Positions 45,992-54,077 of a DNA stretch of 64,000 bases are shown here, piece by piece. The notes under the pieces are model-generated. The model was not told the DNA's origin, ran no database searches, and saw nothing but the letters and a program-made list of their open reading frames with translations. The position numbers and the translations under genes are program-made. Origin of the DNA: Parabacteroides hominis (GTDB lineage Bacteria > Bacteroidota > Bacteroidia > Bacteroidales > Tannerellaceae); the NCBI RefSeq assembly GCF_014287585.1, contig NZ_JACOOJ010000026.1:1-64000 (forward strand). The letters run 5' to 3'. How positions within the stretch are numbered: position 1 is the first letter of the stretch; every line of letters begins with the position of its first letter.

Positions 45992-46423
45992 ATGAAAACA
46001 TTAGGTTTATGTAGTGACCACGCAGGGTACGAACTGAAAGAATTCGTAAAACAAATACTCGACTCGAAAGGGTTAGCCTATAAAGATTTCGGAACCTGCT
46101 CGACAGAAAGTTGTGATTATCCCGATTACGCCCATCCGCTTGCCGAAGCTGTAGAAGCCGGCGATGTATATCCCGGAATAGCTATCTGCGGGTCTGGAAA
46201 CGGAATAGCCATGACACTCAATAAACATCAGGGAATACGAGCCGCTCTGTGCTGGCAGGAAGAGATAGCACGTCTCGCACGCGAGCACAACGATGCAAAC
46301 GTACTTGTAATGCCCGGCAGATTTATCAGTCAAGAGGAAGCCACTCACACGGTCGAAGCCTTCCTGAACACCTCGTTCGAAGGCGGTCGGCATCAGCGCA
46401 GGATTGACAAAATCCCCTTGTGA
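45992..46423 (+). CDS. rpiB: Ribose-5-phosphate isomerase B
   Basis: This 143-residue RpiB/LacAB-family isomerase interconverts ribose 5-phosphate and ribulose 5-phosphate. Motifs are GLCSDHAGYELKE near the start, SCDYPDYAHPLAEAV (about 45-59), the GSGNGIAM phosphate loop (about 68-75) and the catalytic Cys/His region CWQEEIARLAREHNDANVLVMPGR. It complements transketolase in the pentose phosphate step. It is flanked by two long perfect inverted repeats. Confidence 0.95.
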   Translation: MKTLGLCSDHAGYELKEFVKQILDSKGLAYKDFGTCSTESCDYPDYAHPLAEAVEAGDVYPGIAICGSGNGIAMTLNKHQGIRAALCWQEEIARLAREHNDANVLVMPGRFISQEEATHTVEAFLNTSFEGGRHQRRIDKIPL

Positions 46424-46497
46424 AATTAAGAATTAAAAATTATGAAGTAAAAAATGCGGGATTGTAATTCTTACTTCATAATTTTTAATTCTTAATT
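46424..46497 (+). terminator. Perfect 27-bp inverted repeat after rpiB
   Basis: Arms 46424-46450 and 46471-46497 are exact reverse complements over 27 nt with a 20-nt loop. It begins at the base after the rpiB stop codon and is very AT-rich. It would form a strong stem in RNA and could attenuate transcription into the symporter gene or protect the mRNA end. Confidence 0.6.
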
Positions 46498-46522
46498 CCC
46501 TAAAATCATGTAAAACACTATT

Positions 46523-48199
46523 ATGGCAACATTAGACTTTATTGTAATAGGGCTATTCGCTTTAGCTCTAATCGGGATTATTATATGGGTATCTAAACAA
46601 AAACAAAACAACTCTGCCGACTATTTCCTCGGTGGCCGCGATGCCACCTGGCTCGCCATCGGTGCATCCATTTTCGCATCCAATATCGGCTCCGAACATC
46701 TTATCGGACTGGCAGGAGCAGGAGCTTCCAGCGGTATGGCAATGGCTCATTGGGAAATCCAGGGATGGATGATTCTGATCCTCGGCTGGGTATTCGTTCC
46801 TTTCTATACACGTAGTATGGTGTATACGATGCCTGAATTTCTGGAAAGACGGTATAATCCGCAATCCCGTACCATCCTTTCCTTTATATCATTAATCAGT
46901 TATGTATTGACAAAAGTGGCTGTTACGGTTTATGCCGGCGGATTGGTATTCCAGCAAGTTTTCGGCATTAAGGAACTGTGGGGAATCGACTTCTTTTGGA
47001 TTGCTGCGATCGGACTGGTCTTGTTAACCGCCCTTTATACGATTGTAGGGGGAATGAAATCCGTTCTTTATACGTCCGTGCTCCAAACCCCTATTCTGCT
47101 GTTGGGCTCTCTGATTATCCTCGTGCTCGGCTTTAAAGCATTAGGAGGCTGGGACGAAATGATGGCTGCCTGCAAATCTGTTGTCGTAAACGATTACGGC
47201 GATACCATGACGCAACTGATCCGTGACAACCGCGACCCGCAATATCCGTGGCTCGGTGCGCTGATCGGTTCCTCCATCATCGGCTTCTGGTATTGGTGTA
47301 CCGACCAGTACATCGTGCAGCGCGTCCTTTCGGGCAAAAATATGAAACAAGCCCGCCGTGGCGCCATTTTCGGGGCATACCTGAAACTACTCCCAGTATT
47401 CCTCTTCCTGATTCCGGGGATGATTGCTTTCGCATTGAATAAAAACGGAGTGGTTATCAATGGCGAAGTATTCAAACTTTCCATTCCGGATGCAGCTTTC
47501 CCGACATTGGTAGCGAAGTTGCTTCCAGCAGGCGTGAAAGGGCTTGTCGTATGCGGCATTTTAGCTGCTCTGATGAGTTCGCTGGCATCCCTATTCAACT
47601 CGTCGGCAATGTTGTTCACGATCGACTTTTATAAACGTTTCAGACCGGAAACACCCGAAAAGAAGCTGGTTGTAATCGGTCAGATCGCAACGGTCGTAAT
47701 CGTGATTCTGGGTATCCTCTGGATTCCGATCATGCGCAGCGTCGGGGATGTCCTCTATAATTACCTGCAGGACGTACAATCCGTACTGTCACCGGGTATA
47801 GCCGCCGCCTTCCTGTTGGGGATTTGTTGGAAACGAACTTCTGCCCAAGGAGGTATGTGGGGGATGCTGGCAGGTATCATCATCGGTATTACCCGCCTGG
47901 GAGCCAAAGTTTTTTACAGCAATGCGGTCGACGCATCCGACAATCTGTTCAAAGCCCTGTTCTATGACATGAACTGGTTGTTCTTCTGCGGATGGATGTT
48001 TCTCTTCTGCATCATCCTGACAATCGTTGTCAGCCTTTGCACGAAAGCACCCGAAGCAGAAAAAATACAAGGTCTGGTATTCGGAACGGCGACGCCAGAA
48101 GAACGGGCGGCCACACGTGCAAGCTGGAATCATTGGGATGTGATCCACTCCGTAATCATCCTGGGTATTACAGCCGCATTCTATTGGTATTTCTGGTAA
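46523..48199 (+). CDS. Sodium/sugar symporter (SSS/SLC5 family)
   Basis: This 558-residue inner-membrane protein has about fourteen helices of the LeuT-like SSS fold. Characteristic segments are DYFLGGRDATWLAIGASIFASNIGSEHLIGLAGAG-type sequence in TM1-2 and GIIGxSIIGFWYW-like sequence in TM6 (here GSSIIGFWYWCTDQYIVQRVLSGK). A late LFNSSAMLFTIDFYK motif is also present. The end of the arabinose block and B. thetaiotaomicron arabinose loci (AraP) suggest sodium-driven L-arabinose import. It is followed by a strong GC-rich terminator. Confidence 0.9.
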   Translation: MATLDFIVIGLFALALIGIIIWVSKQKQNNSADYFLGGRDATWLAIGASIFASNIGSEHLIGLAGAGASSGMAMAHWEIQGWMILILGWVFVPFYTRSMVYTMPEFLERRYNPQSRTILSFISLISYVLTKVAVTVYAGGLVFQQVFGIKELWGIDFFWIAAIGLVLLTALYTIVGGMKSVLYTSVLQTPILLLGSLIILVLGFKALGGWDEMMAACKSVVVNDYGDTMTQLIRDNRDPQYPWLGALIGSSIIGFWYWCTDQYIVQRVLSGKNMKQARRGAIFGAYLKLLPVFLFLIPGMIAFALNKNGVVINGEVFKLSIPDAAFPTLVAKLLPAGVKGLVVCGILAALMSSLASLFNSSAMLFTIDFYKRFRPETPEKKLVVIGQIATVVIVILGILWIPIMRSVGDVLYNYLQDVQSVLSPGIAAAFLLGICWKRTSAQGGMWGMLAGIIIGITRLGAKVFYSNAVDASDNLFKALFYDMNWLFFCGWMFLFCIILTIVVSLCTKAPEAEKIQGLVFGTATPEERAATRASWNHWDVIHSVIILGITAAFYWYFW

Positions 48200-48206
48200 T
48201 GATTCG

Positions 48207-48244
48207 GCCGCCGTTTTCTTCCCAAAGAAGACGGCGGCTTTTCC
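48207..48244 (+). terminator. Strong rho-independent terminator of the sugar block
   Basis: A 14-bp stem (48207-48220 with 48225-48238, one G-T-type mismatch) has a 4-nt loop and a TTTT tail. It starts 7 nt after the symporter stop. Confidence 0.9.
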
Positions 48245-48354
48245 GGAAGCGACAAGCATAGCTTTCCAAAAACAAGGTATAAGCTTATAGCTTTTTACAG
48301 GACGGTAGCCATAAAATACGGCTTGTGAAGTATTTTTAAAATTAGCATTCACCT
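48245..48354. other. Short intergenic stretch
   Basis: I see no gene, promoter match or further terminator between the sugar-block terminator and the small minus-strand frame. A small AAGCTATA-type near-palindrome around 48280 is not convincing. Confidence 0.4.
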
Positions 48355-48546
48355 TCACCCTACCTGTAAACATTTAAAGCACAACATTTTACTGTGAGCC
48401 TTGATACAAAACTCCATCTGAGCAAGAGCCTTTTGGCGAGGTTTCCCTGAGACTACACTAATCCCATAGACTTTTGTGACCTTTGCCTTCATGAAACCAA
48501 GAGACATATTCAACTTTTTCCAAAAACCTTTTTGGAGTGATTTCAT
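48355..48546 (-). CDS. Small basic hypothetical protein, doubtful
   Basis: A 63-residue frame from the ATG at 48546 (a longer reading from 48606 overlaps the AraC gene) encodes a Lys-rich peptide ending KMLCFKCLQVG. It follows the Cys-rich AraC gene on the same strand with a 44-nt gap. The composition looks more protein-like than random frames, and a CxxC pair is present, but I recognise no family. It could be a fragment of a larger lost gene or noncoding repeat DNA. Confidence 0.25.
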   Translation of the reverse strand: MKSLQKGFWKKLNMSLGFMKAKVTKVYGISVVSGKPRQKALAQMEFCIKAHSKMLCFKCLQVG

Positions 48547-48590
48547 TTTGTACAGCCTCAATATACTTAAAAAACGATTAATTACGGCTT

Positions 48591-49490
48591 TTAATTCTGC
48601 GAACACCGGTATTCATTGGGTGAGAAACCTGTTATCTTTTTAAATATCAAGCTGAAATGCTGCACGCTCGGATAACCCAGCTGGCAGGCAATGGCGGCAG
48701 GCGTGCTGTCCGTTTTCAACAAAAGGTTTTTGGCGATATATAATCGTTTTAGCTGGAAATATTCGGCAAGCGTCTTACCTGTTTCAAATTTCAACAGATC
48801 ATTGAAATAAGCAATGGACAAATTTAGATTTTCAGCGCAATAGGCATCAGTGGGGAGCTTGCCGTCCTGTAACTTACCGGAGGCGATATAGCCGTCGAGA
48901 ATCTTATCCATTCTCTCCAGAATCGCCTTGTTTTTGTTTTCACGGGTAATGAACTGCCGCTCGTAATAGCGCGTACAATAATCCAGTAACAGTTCGATAT
49001 GGCGGGACAGGATGGTACTGCTATGCGTGTCTATAGCATGATGAAGCTCGTCTTCGATATTTTCGAGGCAGCAGGTCACTTTCGCCGTTTCCCGTTGCGA
49101 AAGATGCAATGCCTCTTCCTTGCGGTAGGAAAAAAAAGTATAATTCTTGATATGATTTTTCAACGAGGTGCGGAACAGTAAATCAGGATGGAAAGCCAAA
49201 AGATAACCCTTGTCGGGAAGCGTATTATTCTCGCTCATGCCGAAAATTTCGCCGGGAGTAAGAAACACCATCGTTGCATTAGAATAGTCGTAATATTTGC
49301 GCCCGCAACAATCGCACCCGTTTTCACAATCTTCAATCAGCAGGATAGCGTAGAACTCGAACCTTACGGCATCCTGTTCCAGATTCGGATTCTCCAGATT
49401 GATGATACTGACCTGCGGATGCAGCGTCTCGCACCCCAAACACCGATTGCATTCACATACGGTCTTTATGTCCAACGTTTTTTCTTTCAT
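48591..49490 (-). CDS. AraC-family regulator with Cys-rich N-terminal region
   Basis: This 299-residue regulator has a C-terminal AraC HTH pair (about 205-299, with FNDLLKFETGKTLAEYFQ and AIACQLGYPSVQHFSLIFKKITGFSPNEYR). Its N-terminal domain carries eight clustered cysteines: C12, C14, C17, C20 (CxCxxCxxC) and C55, C59, C61, C62 (CxxxCxCC). The paralogue upstream aligns closely (its LYGLETLNP with CLGCETLHP) but lacks these cysteines. Metal, iron-sulphur or thiol sensing is a reasonable hypothesis, not shown. It lies 15 nt after the paralogue on the same strand. Confidence 0.88.
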   Translation of the reverse strand: MKEKTLDIKTVCECNRCLGCETLHPQVSIINLENPNLEQDAVRFEFYAILLIEDCENGCDCCGRKYYDYSNATMVFLTPGEIFGMSENNTLPDKGYLLAFHPDLLFRTSLKNHIKNYTFFSYRKEEALHLSQRETAKVTCCLENIEDELHHAIDTHSSTILSRHIELLLDYCTRYYERQFITRENKNKAILERMDKILDGYIASGKLQDGKLPTDAYCAENLNLSIAYFNDLLKFETGKTLAEYFQLKRLYIAKNLLLKTDSTPAAIACQLGYPSVQHFSLIFKKITGFSPNEYRCSQN

Positions 49491-49505
49491 CGCCTAAAAA
49501 ATCAC

Positions 49506-50411
49506 TCACATATTGTTTTGTGCCCGATATTCATTTGGCGTACACCCTACCCGCTTCTTAAACAAGCGGCAGAAATGCTGCGGATACTGGAATCCCAGCG
49601 AGTAGGCAATCTGGCTGACAGTTTCCTCCGCAACGGAGATACGCTCCTTAGCCAGTTCGATAACCTTCGTCTGAATATATTCCTGCGGTGTCTTCCCGGT
49701 TTCCTTCTTGAACATATCGCCAAAATAATTAGACGAAAGGCAGAGCTTGTCGGCAAAGTATTTCACCGTAGGCAGGCCGTTACTCTCAGCAGTCGCCCCC
49801 TCGAAATACTCATCCAGCAGGCTCTCGAAGCGTGTCAACACATCGCTGTTCGCCTTGCTGCGGGTAATGAACTGGCGTTCATAGAAACGCATGCAATAGT
49901 TAAGTAGCAATTCGATATGGTTTACCAGCAAAGTCTTGCTATGCCTGTCCACACCATGTTCCAGTTCCATACGTATAATCTTCAGGCAATCCATCACGAT
50001 ACTTCTCTCCTCTTCCGAAAGATGCAACGCTTCGCTTACCTCATAAGAAAAAAACGTGTATTTCTTAATTACCTTCCCCAACGACGTCCCCCGCAGCAGG
50101 TCCGGATGAAAAAGAATCCCATATACGTTAACCTGGACCTTGTCCGTCGTCGGAGTCGTTTCCGCCGTCTGTCCAGGAGCAAAACAGACGATAGTACCTT
50201 CCTGGTAATCGTAAGTCTGACGTCCGTATCTGATGTCACAGGCCTTTTCAAGTTTCAGGAACAGTGCATAAACGCCATAGTTGAACCGGATGAGGTCTAC
50301 ACCGTTGGTCGCTTTGTTCAGGTCAACCACGCTGATCAGCGGGTTCAACGTTTCAAGGCCGTATAATTTGTTATACAGGTCCACATTATCCAAATTGAGT
50401 ATCTTATCCAT
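49506..50411 (-). CDS. AraC-family regulator, paralogue of the next gene
   Basis: This 301-residue regulator has the same layout as its downstream neighbour: a cupin-like N-terminal domain with FAPGQTAETTP and GILFHPDLLRGTSLGKVIKKYTFFSYE, then a helical linker. The C-terminal AraC domain (about 205-301) has FGDMFKKETGKTPQEYIQ and IAYSLGFQYPQHFCRLFKKRVGCTPNEYR. Many residues match the neighbour throughout, so the pair arose by tandem duplication. The ligand and targets are unknown. It is divergent from umuD across a 280-nt gap. Confidence 0.9.
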   Translation of the reverse strand: MDKILNLDNVDLYNKLYGLETLNPLISVVDLNKATNGVDLIRFNYGVYALFLKLEKACDIRYGRQTYDYQEGTIVCFAPGQTAETTPTTDKVQVNVYGILFHPDLLRGTSLGKVIKKYTFFSYEVSEALHLSEEERSIVMDCLKIIRMELEHGVDRHSKTLLVNHIELLLNYCMRFYERQFITRSKANSDVLTRFESLLDEYFEGATAESNGLPTVKYFADKLCLSSNYFGDMFKKETGKTPQEYIQTKVIELAKERISVAEETVSQIAYSLGFQYPQHFCRLFKKRVGCTPNEYRAQNNM

Positions 50412-50641
50412 AACCGCAAATATTTAACTTACCGAGTAATACAAAAAATATCCATTATATCACTTACAACATTCCGGTTACAAAAGTAAAAGATAATCCA
50501 GACATCTTCATTACCCCAATTACAGATTACATAACCATTGTTACCGATTTTATATCATAAAAAAGCCTTTCAATTTCATCAGATGCACTTTTTCACTATT
50601 CCAAGACAAAAAATTATCTCTAAAACATTAACAACCAGTTC

Positions 50642-50662
50642 AATGATATTAACCAAATCATT
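50642..50662 (+). promoter_or_regulatory. Palindrome AATGAT-N9-ATCATT at the umuD promoter
   Basis: A 6-bp perfect inverted repeat with a 9-nt spacer (21 bp in all) lies 3 nt upstream of the TACTTTTG box. The position suits an operator controlling umuDC. The binding protein is unknown. Confidence 0.4.
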
Positions 50663-50665
50663 TCC

Positions 50666-50685
50666 TACTTTTGTCAATAAGGAGA
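50666..50685 (+). promoter_or_regulatory. umuD -7 box and Shine-Dalgarno
   Basis: TACTTTTG (50666-50673) matches the Bacteroidetes -7 element. AAGGAG (50679-50684) sits 7 nt before the ATG at 50692. A clear Shine-Dalgarno is unusual for this genome and supports that start. Confidence 0.55.
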
Positions 50686-50691
50686 CCATTT

Positions 50692-51141
50692 ATGAGTAAA
50701 AACGAAAAGAATTTAACCATCTACAATGTAGATACTGAAACCTATATGCCGCTACCTTATGCGGATGGAGGAATTAAAGCCGGCTTTCCAAGTCCGGCAC
50801 AGGATTATATCAGCCAGGCTATTGATTTAAACAAAGAACTGATTCATCACCCAGCCTGTACGTTTTACGGACGTGTTTCAGGAGATTCTATGAAAGATGC
50901 AGGGTTAGATGACGGGGATATTTTAGTTATTGATAAATCCCTTGAGCCGCGAACCGGAGATATGGCAGTCTGCTATATAGACGGAGAATTTACGATCAAG
51001 TATATCCGGATCGAGTCTAATGTCATTTGGCTGATCCCTGCAAACGAAGCCTACCAGCCAATCAAGGTAACATCAGAAAATGATTTTATGGTCTGGGGAA
51101 TAGTCACCTACTCCATTAAGAAGCACAACAGGAGAGCATAA
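50692..51141 (+). CDS. umuD: UmuD-like S24 peptidase of the translesion synthesis system
   Basis: This 149-residue LexA/UmuD-type self-cleaving protein has the cleavage site A30-G31 (IKAGFPSP), the nucleophile S66 in SGDSM and the general-base K103 in FTIKYI. After cleavage UmuD' associates with UmuC. The ATG at 50692 follows an AAGGAG site; the frame opens 7 codons upstream within the promoter. UmuC follows after 1 nt. DNA here is noticeably more AT-rich than the flanking sugar genes. No classical LexA is expected in Bacteroidetes, so what controls it is open. Confidence 0.93.
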   Translation: MSKNEKNLTIYNVDTETYMPLPYADGGIKAGFPSPAQDYISQAIDLNKELIHHPACTFYGRVSGDSMKDAGLDDGDILVIDKSLEPRTGDMAVCYIDGEFTIKYIRIESNVIWLIPANEAYQPIKVTSENDFMVWGIVTYSIKKHNRRA

Positions 51142-51142
51142 A

Positions 51143-52405
51143 ATGTTCGCTTTAGTAGACTGTAATAATTTCTATGCGAGTTGTGAGCGCGCATTCAATC
51201 CATATTGGAATGGCCGGCCGGTGGTTGTGCTATCAAACAACGATGGCTGTGTTATTGCCCGAAGCAATGAGGCAAAAAAGATCGGTATAAAGATGGGAGT
51301 CCCGGCATATCAGATCAGAACTGAAATTGAACAATATAATATCGGAGTATTCTCATCCAACTATACCCTGTATGGCGATATGTCCAACCGGGTAATGAGT
51401 ATGCTTTCCTCCTATTCTCCCAATGTCGAGATTTATTCAATTGATGAATGCTTTTTGGATTTCTCTGGATTTGGTTTATATGATCTGAAAACATACGGAG
51501 AAGGCATAGTCCAGTCGGTCACCAAAGGAACCGGGATACCTGTTTCTATGGGTATCGCCCTGACAAAGACATTAGCTAAGGTAGCCAACAAGTTCGCTAA
51601 GAAGCATAAAGGATACAAAGGAGTTTGCATTATAGACACCGAGGAGAAGAGAATCGAAGCCTTAAAACGCACAGAGATCAGCGATGTCTGGGGCATCGGA
51701 CACCGGCATGCGAAGCGATTAGAGCAATACGGCGTATATAGTGCTTACGACTTCGCCCAAATGCCGAAAGCATGGGTCCGACAACAAATGACAGTCGTAG
51801 GTGAACGTACCTGGAAAGAACTGAACGGTGAACCTTGCATCGATATGGAACAAATAGCTCCGGCTAAAAAACAAATCTGCACCAGCAGGGCGTTTGGACA
51901 AACGATCGCGGATATTGAGGGATTGAAAGAGGCTGTTTCTTCTTTTGCAAGTATCTGTGCCGGTAAGCTACGCAAACAGAAGTCTTGCGCACAATCGCTC
52001 ATGGTTTTCATTCATACCAACAATTTCAGGGAGGATCTGCCACAATATTTCAAGAATTGCGTGATCAAACTACCAGTCCCGACAAACAGTACTCCTGAGA
52101 TTGTGCACTACGCAATTGCTGCGCTTCTAAATATCTACCGGAAAGGATATTATTTCAAAAAAGCCGGAGTTATTCTCATGGATATCGTACCGGACAACGC
52201 AATCCAACAAAACATATTCGATGTCGTGGACCGAGAAAAACATAAAAAGCTGATGGAGGTTGTAGACCGACTTAATAATGGCTTTTCCCGAAATAACCTA
52301 TTTTTGGCGGTACAGGACGGACGAAGGAAGTGGAAGTTAAAACAAGAACTGCTATCCCCTTGTTATACTACTAAACTAAATGATATTATCAAGATAAAGT
52401 TATGA
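51143..52405 (+). CDS. umuC: UmuC-like Y-family translesion DNA polymerase
   Basis: This 420-residue DNA polymerase V catalytic subunit has the Y-family start FALVDCNNFYASCERAFNP (catalytic Asp) and the palm motif YSIDECFLDF with the paired acidic residues. Finger and thumb regions are present (GIPVSMGIALTKTLAKVANKFAKKHKG), as is a C-terminal little-finger domain. It copies past DNA lesions with UmuD'. The start is 1 nt after umuD and the stop overlaps the tspO start by 4 nt, so all three are one unit. Confidence 0.94.
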   Translation: MFALVDCNNFYASCERAFNPYWNGRPVVVLSNNDGCVIARSNEAKKIGIKMGVPAYQIRTEIEQYNIGVFSSNYTLYGDMSNRVMSMLSSYSPNVEIYSIDECFLDFSGFGLYDLKTYGEGIVQSVTKGTGIPVSMGIALTKTLAKVANKFAKKHKGYKGVCIIDTEEKRIEALKRTEISDVWGIGHRHAKRLEQYGVYSAYDFAQMPKAWVRQQMTVVGERTWKELNGEPCIDMEQIAPAKKQICTSRAFGQTIADIEGLKEAVSSFASICAGKLRKQKSCAQSLMVFIHTNNFREDLPQYFKNCVIKLPVPTNSTPEIVHYAIAALLNIYRKGYYFKKAGVILMDIVPDNAIQQNIFDVVDREKHKKLMEVVDRLNNGFSRNNLFLAVQDGRRKWKLKQELLSPCYTTKLNDIIKIKL

Positions 52406-52866
52406 GAAAAGTTGTAGCAATAATTATTCCGGTATTAATATGTTTTTTTATCGGATTGACCGCAAGTTACTTTCAGGATGAGGCTATTAAGATGTGGTAT
52501 CCACTTCTTTCCAAACCGAAATTAACTCCTCCGAATGTAGTGTTCCCGATCGCATGGAGTATTATCTATCTTTGTATGGGAATATCTATCGGAATAATTT
52601 TTTTATCAAACTCAATAAAGAAAAAAGAACTGATCAAGCTCTTTGGCATTCAGCTAATCTTCAATTTCACATGGAGTATTTTATTCTTCTACCTGCGAAA
52701 TCCCTTGTTAGGACTTATTGATATTCTTATTCTTGACATCTGTGTGACTATGTATGCTATTAAGAGTTATCCAGTAAAAAAAGTCAGTTCATTCTTATTC
52801 ATCCCTTATATCATCTGGATTTATTTTGCCACATATTTGAATGGCTACATCCTGCTAAACAACTAA
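52402..52866 (+). CDS. tspO: TspO/MBR family membrane protein
   Basis: This 154-residue protein has five membrane helices and the TspO landmarks: PKLTPPNVVFPIAWSIIYLCMG in TM1-2, LIFNFTWSILFF in TM3 and PYIIWIYFATYLNGYI in TM5. TspO proteins bind porphyrins and are linked to oxidative or photo-oxidative stress. Its ATG overlaps the umuC stop (ATGA), which suggests co-expression with the mutagenic polymerase, an uncommon pairing. The region is AT-rich. Confidence 0.9.
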   Translation: MRKVVAIIIPVLICFFIGLTASYFQDEAIKMWYPLLSKPKLTPPNVVFPIAWSIIYLCMGISIGIIFLSNSIKKKELIKLFGIQLIFNFTWSILFFYLRNPLLGLIDILILDICVTMYAIKSYPVKKVSSFLFIPYIIWIYFATYLNGYILLNN

Positions 52867-52975
52867 AATGCCGAATTTTCAACAGCCTATATTTACCGCA
52901 TAAAAAAGGTCCATAAACAAAAACAGCACTTCACAGAATAACTGTAAAATACTGTTTATCAACTTGTTGCTTTTG

Positions 52976-53048
52976 TGACCCGGGAGGGGCTCGAACCCTC
53001 GACCCAATGATTAAGAGTCATTTGCTCTACCAACTGAGCTACCGAGTC
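52976..53048 (-). tRNA. tRNA-Lys (anticodon CUU)
   Basis: This 73-nt tRNA on the minus strand has a full acceptor stem (GACTCGG with CCGGGTC), discriminator A, D arm GCTC...GAGC, anticodon loop CTCTTAA giving CTT, and T arm GAGGGTTCGAGCCCCTC. CCA is not encoded. It is followed downstream by an A/T-rich segment. Confidence 0.95.
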
Positions 53049-53078
53049 ATTTTTGTTGGTTTTGTTTTTTTATCAGAG

Positions 53079-53151
53079 TGACCTGGGAGGGGCTCGAACC
53101 CTCGACCCAATGATTAAGAGTCATTTGCTCTACCAACTGAGCTACCAAGTC
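53079..53151 (-). tRNA. tRNA-Lys (anticodon CUU), second copy
   Basis: This copy is nearly identical to the one 30 nt away. Its acceptor stem is GACTTGG with CCAGGTC: the C5-G68 pair of the first copy has become T5-A68, a compensated change that keeps the stem. Discriminator A and anticodon loop CTCTTAA are the same. Confidence 0.95.
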
Positions 53152-53243
53152 ATTCATGCTATCGTTGCTTCTCGATTGCGGGTGCAAAGATAGGAGTTTA
53201 ATTTTTCTTCGCAAACTTTTCCCGCAATTTTTTACATAAAAAT

Positions 53244-54047
53244 TTACTCGAATTCAAAAATATCAGACGGTGTAGTCCGCTTCAGAGCATGCAGGGAGAC
53301 ATCCTTTCCTACCCGCACCCCCTCTTGGAATAAACGGAAATCGACTGTCTTATAGGCAAGTTCGGGATGGTTATTGTCACGGCTCAGGTGGCACAACCAG
53401 ATATCTTTCAGTTTGGGATCATAATGGGTTGCGAGGAACTCGGCAGCTTCACGGTTGCTCAAATGTCCGGTCGGGCTGGCAACGCGTTCCTTCAGGAAAG
53501 CGGGGTACGTGCCGAACTGCAACATCTCTTCGTCATAATTGGCCTCTATGATCAGGTGGTTCGCCATGCTCATATATTTGCTTACCGTTTCGGTGATATG
53601 GCCGACATCCGTTGCCAACGTGAACTTATGATCGCCATATTCGATATAATAGCCGACATTGTCGGTACTGTCATGCGGGACCTCGAAAGCAGTAATGCGG
53701 AAATCGCGGATCATAAAAGGCACTTCCTTTTCGATCACCTTACGCGAACCGACAAGCGTTTCCTCCACATAGCGGCTCTTGTTGATCCCCCGGTGAACAG
53801 CCTCCGTCGTATAGACAGGAATACAAAGTTTTTCTCCCAGACACCCCACGGTCTTGATATGATCGGCATGATCATGCGTGATCAGGACTGCAATAATTTT
53901 GGAGAAATCGATCGCTTTATCTTTCAACACCTTCTTTATGGTACGAATACCGATACCCGCATCAATCAACACACCGAACTCGGGTGTTCCCAGATAATAG
54001 CAGTTTCCACTGCTTCCACTTGCTAAACTCAGAAATGATAGTTTCAT
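53244..54047 (-). CDS. Metallo-beta-lactamase-fold hydrolase, WalJ/YycJ-like
   Basis: This cytoplasmic MBL-fold protein of about 267 residues starts at the ATG at 54047 (MKLSFLSLASGSSGNCYYLG); a TTG four codons earlier is less likely. It has the metal-binding HxHxDH motif in LITHDHADHIKTVG (about 63-76), further metal ligands in the DVGHIT segment and a C-terminal LCHLSRDNNHPELA motif. WalJ-type proteins act as nucleases or phosphodiesterases affecting chromosome or cell-wall processes. It lies 30 nt after the asparaginase gene on the same strand. Confidence 0.9.
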   Translation of the reverse strand: MKLSFLSLASGSSGNCYYLGTPEFGVLIDAGIGIRTIKKVLKDKAIDFSKIIAVLITHDHADHIKTVGCLGEKLCIPVYTTEAVHRGINKSRYVEETLVGSRKVIEKEVPFMIRDFRITAFEVPHDSTDNVGYYIEYGDHKFTLATDVGHITETVSKYMSMANHLIIEANYDEEMLQFGTYPAFLKERVASPTGHLSNREAAEFLATHYDPKLKDIWLCHLSRDNNHPELAYKTVDFRLFQEGVRVGKDVSLHALKRTTPSDIFEFE

Positions 54048-54077
54048 TTTAATTTCCAATTCAGTCCTTAACAGGAA

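Noticed and set aside
52867..52975. Terminator for the tRNA genes
   Set aside because: A weak composite stem with AACAG/CTGTT ends can be drawn on the minus strand, but the pairing is interrupted and alternative folds are as good.
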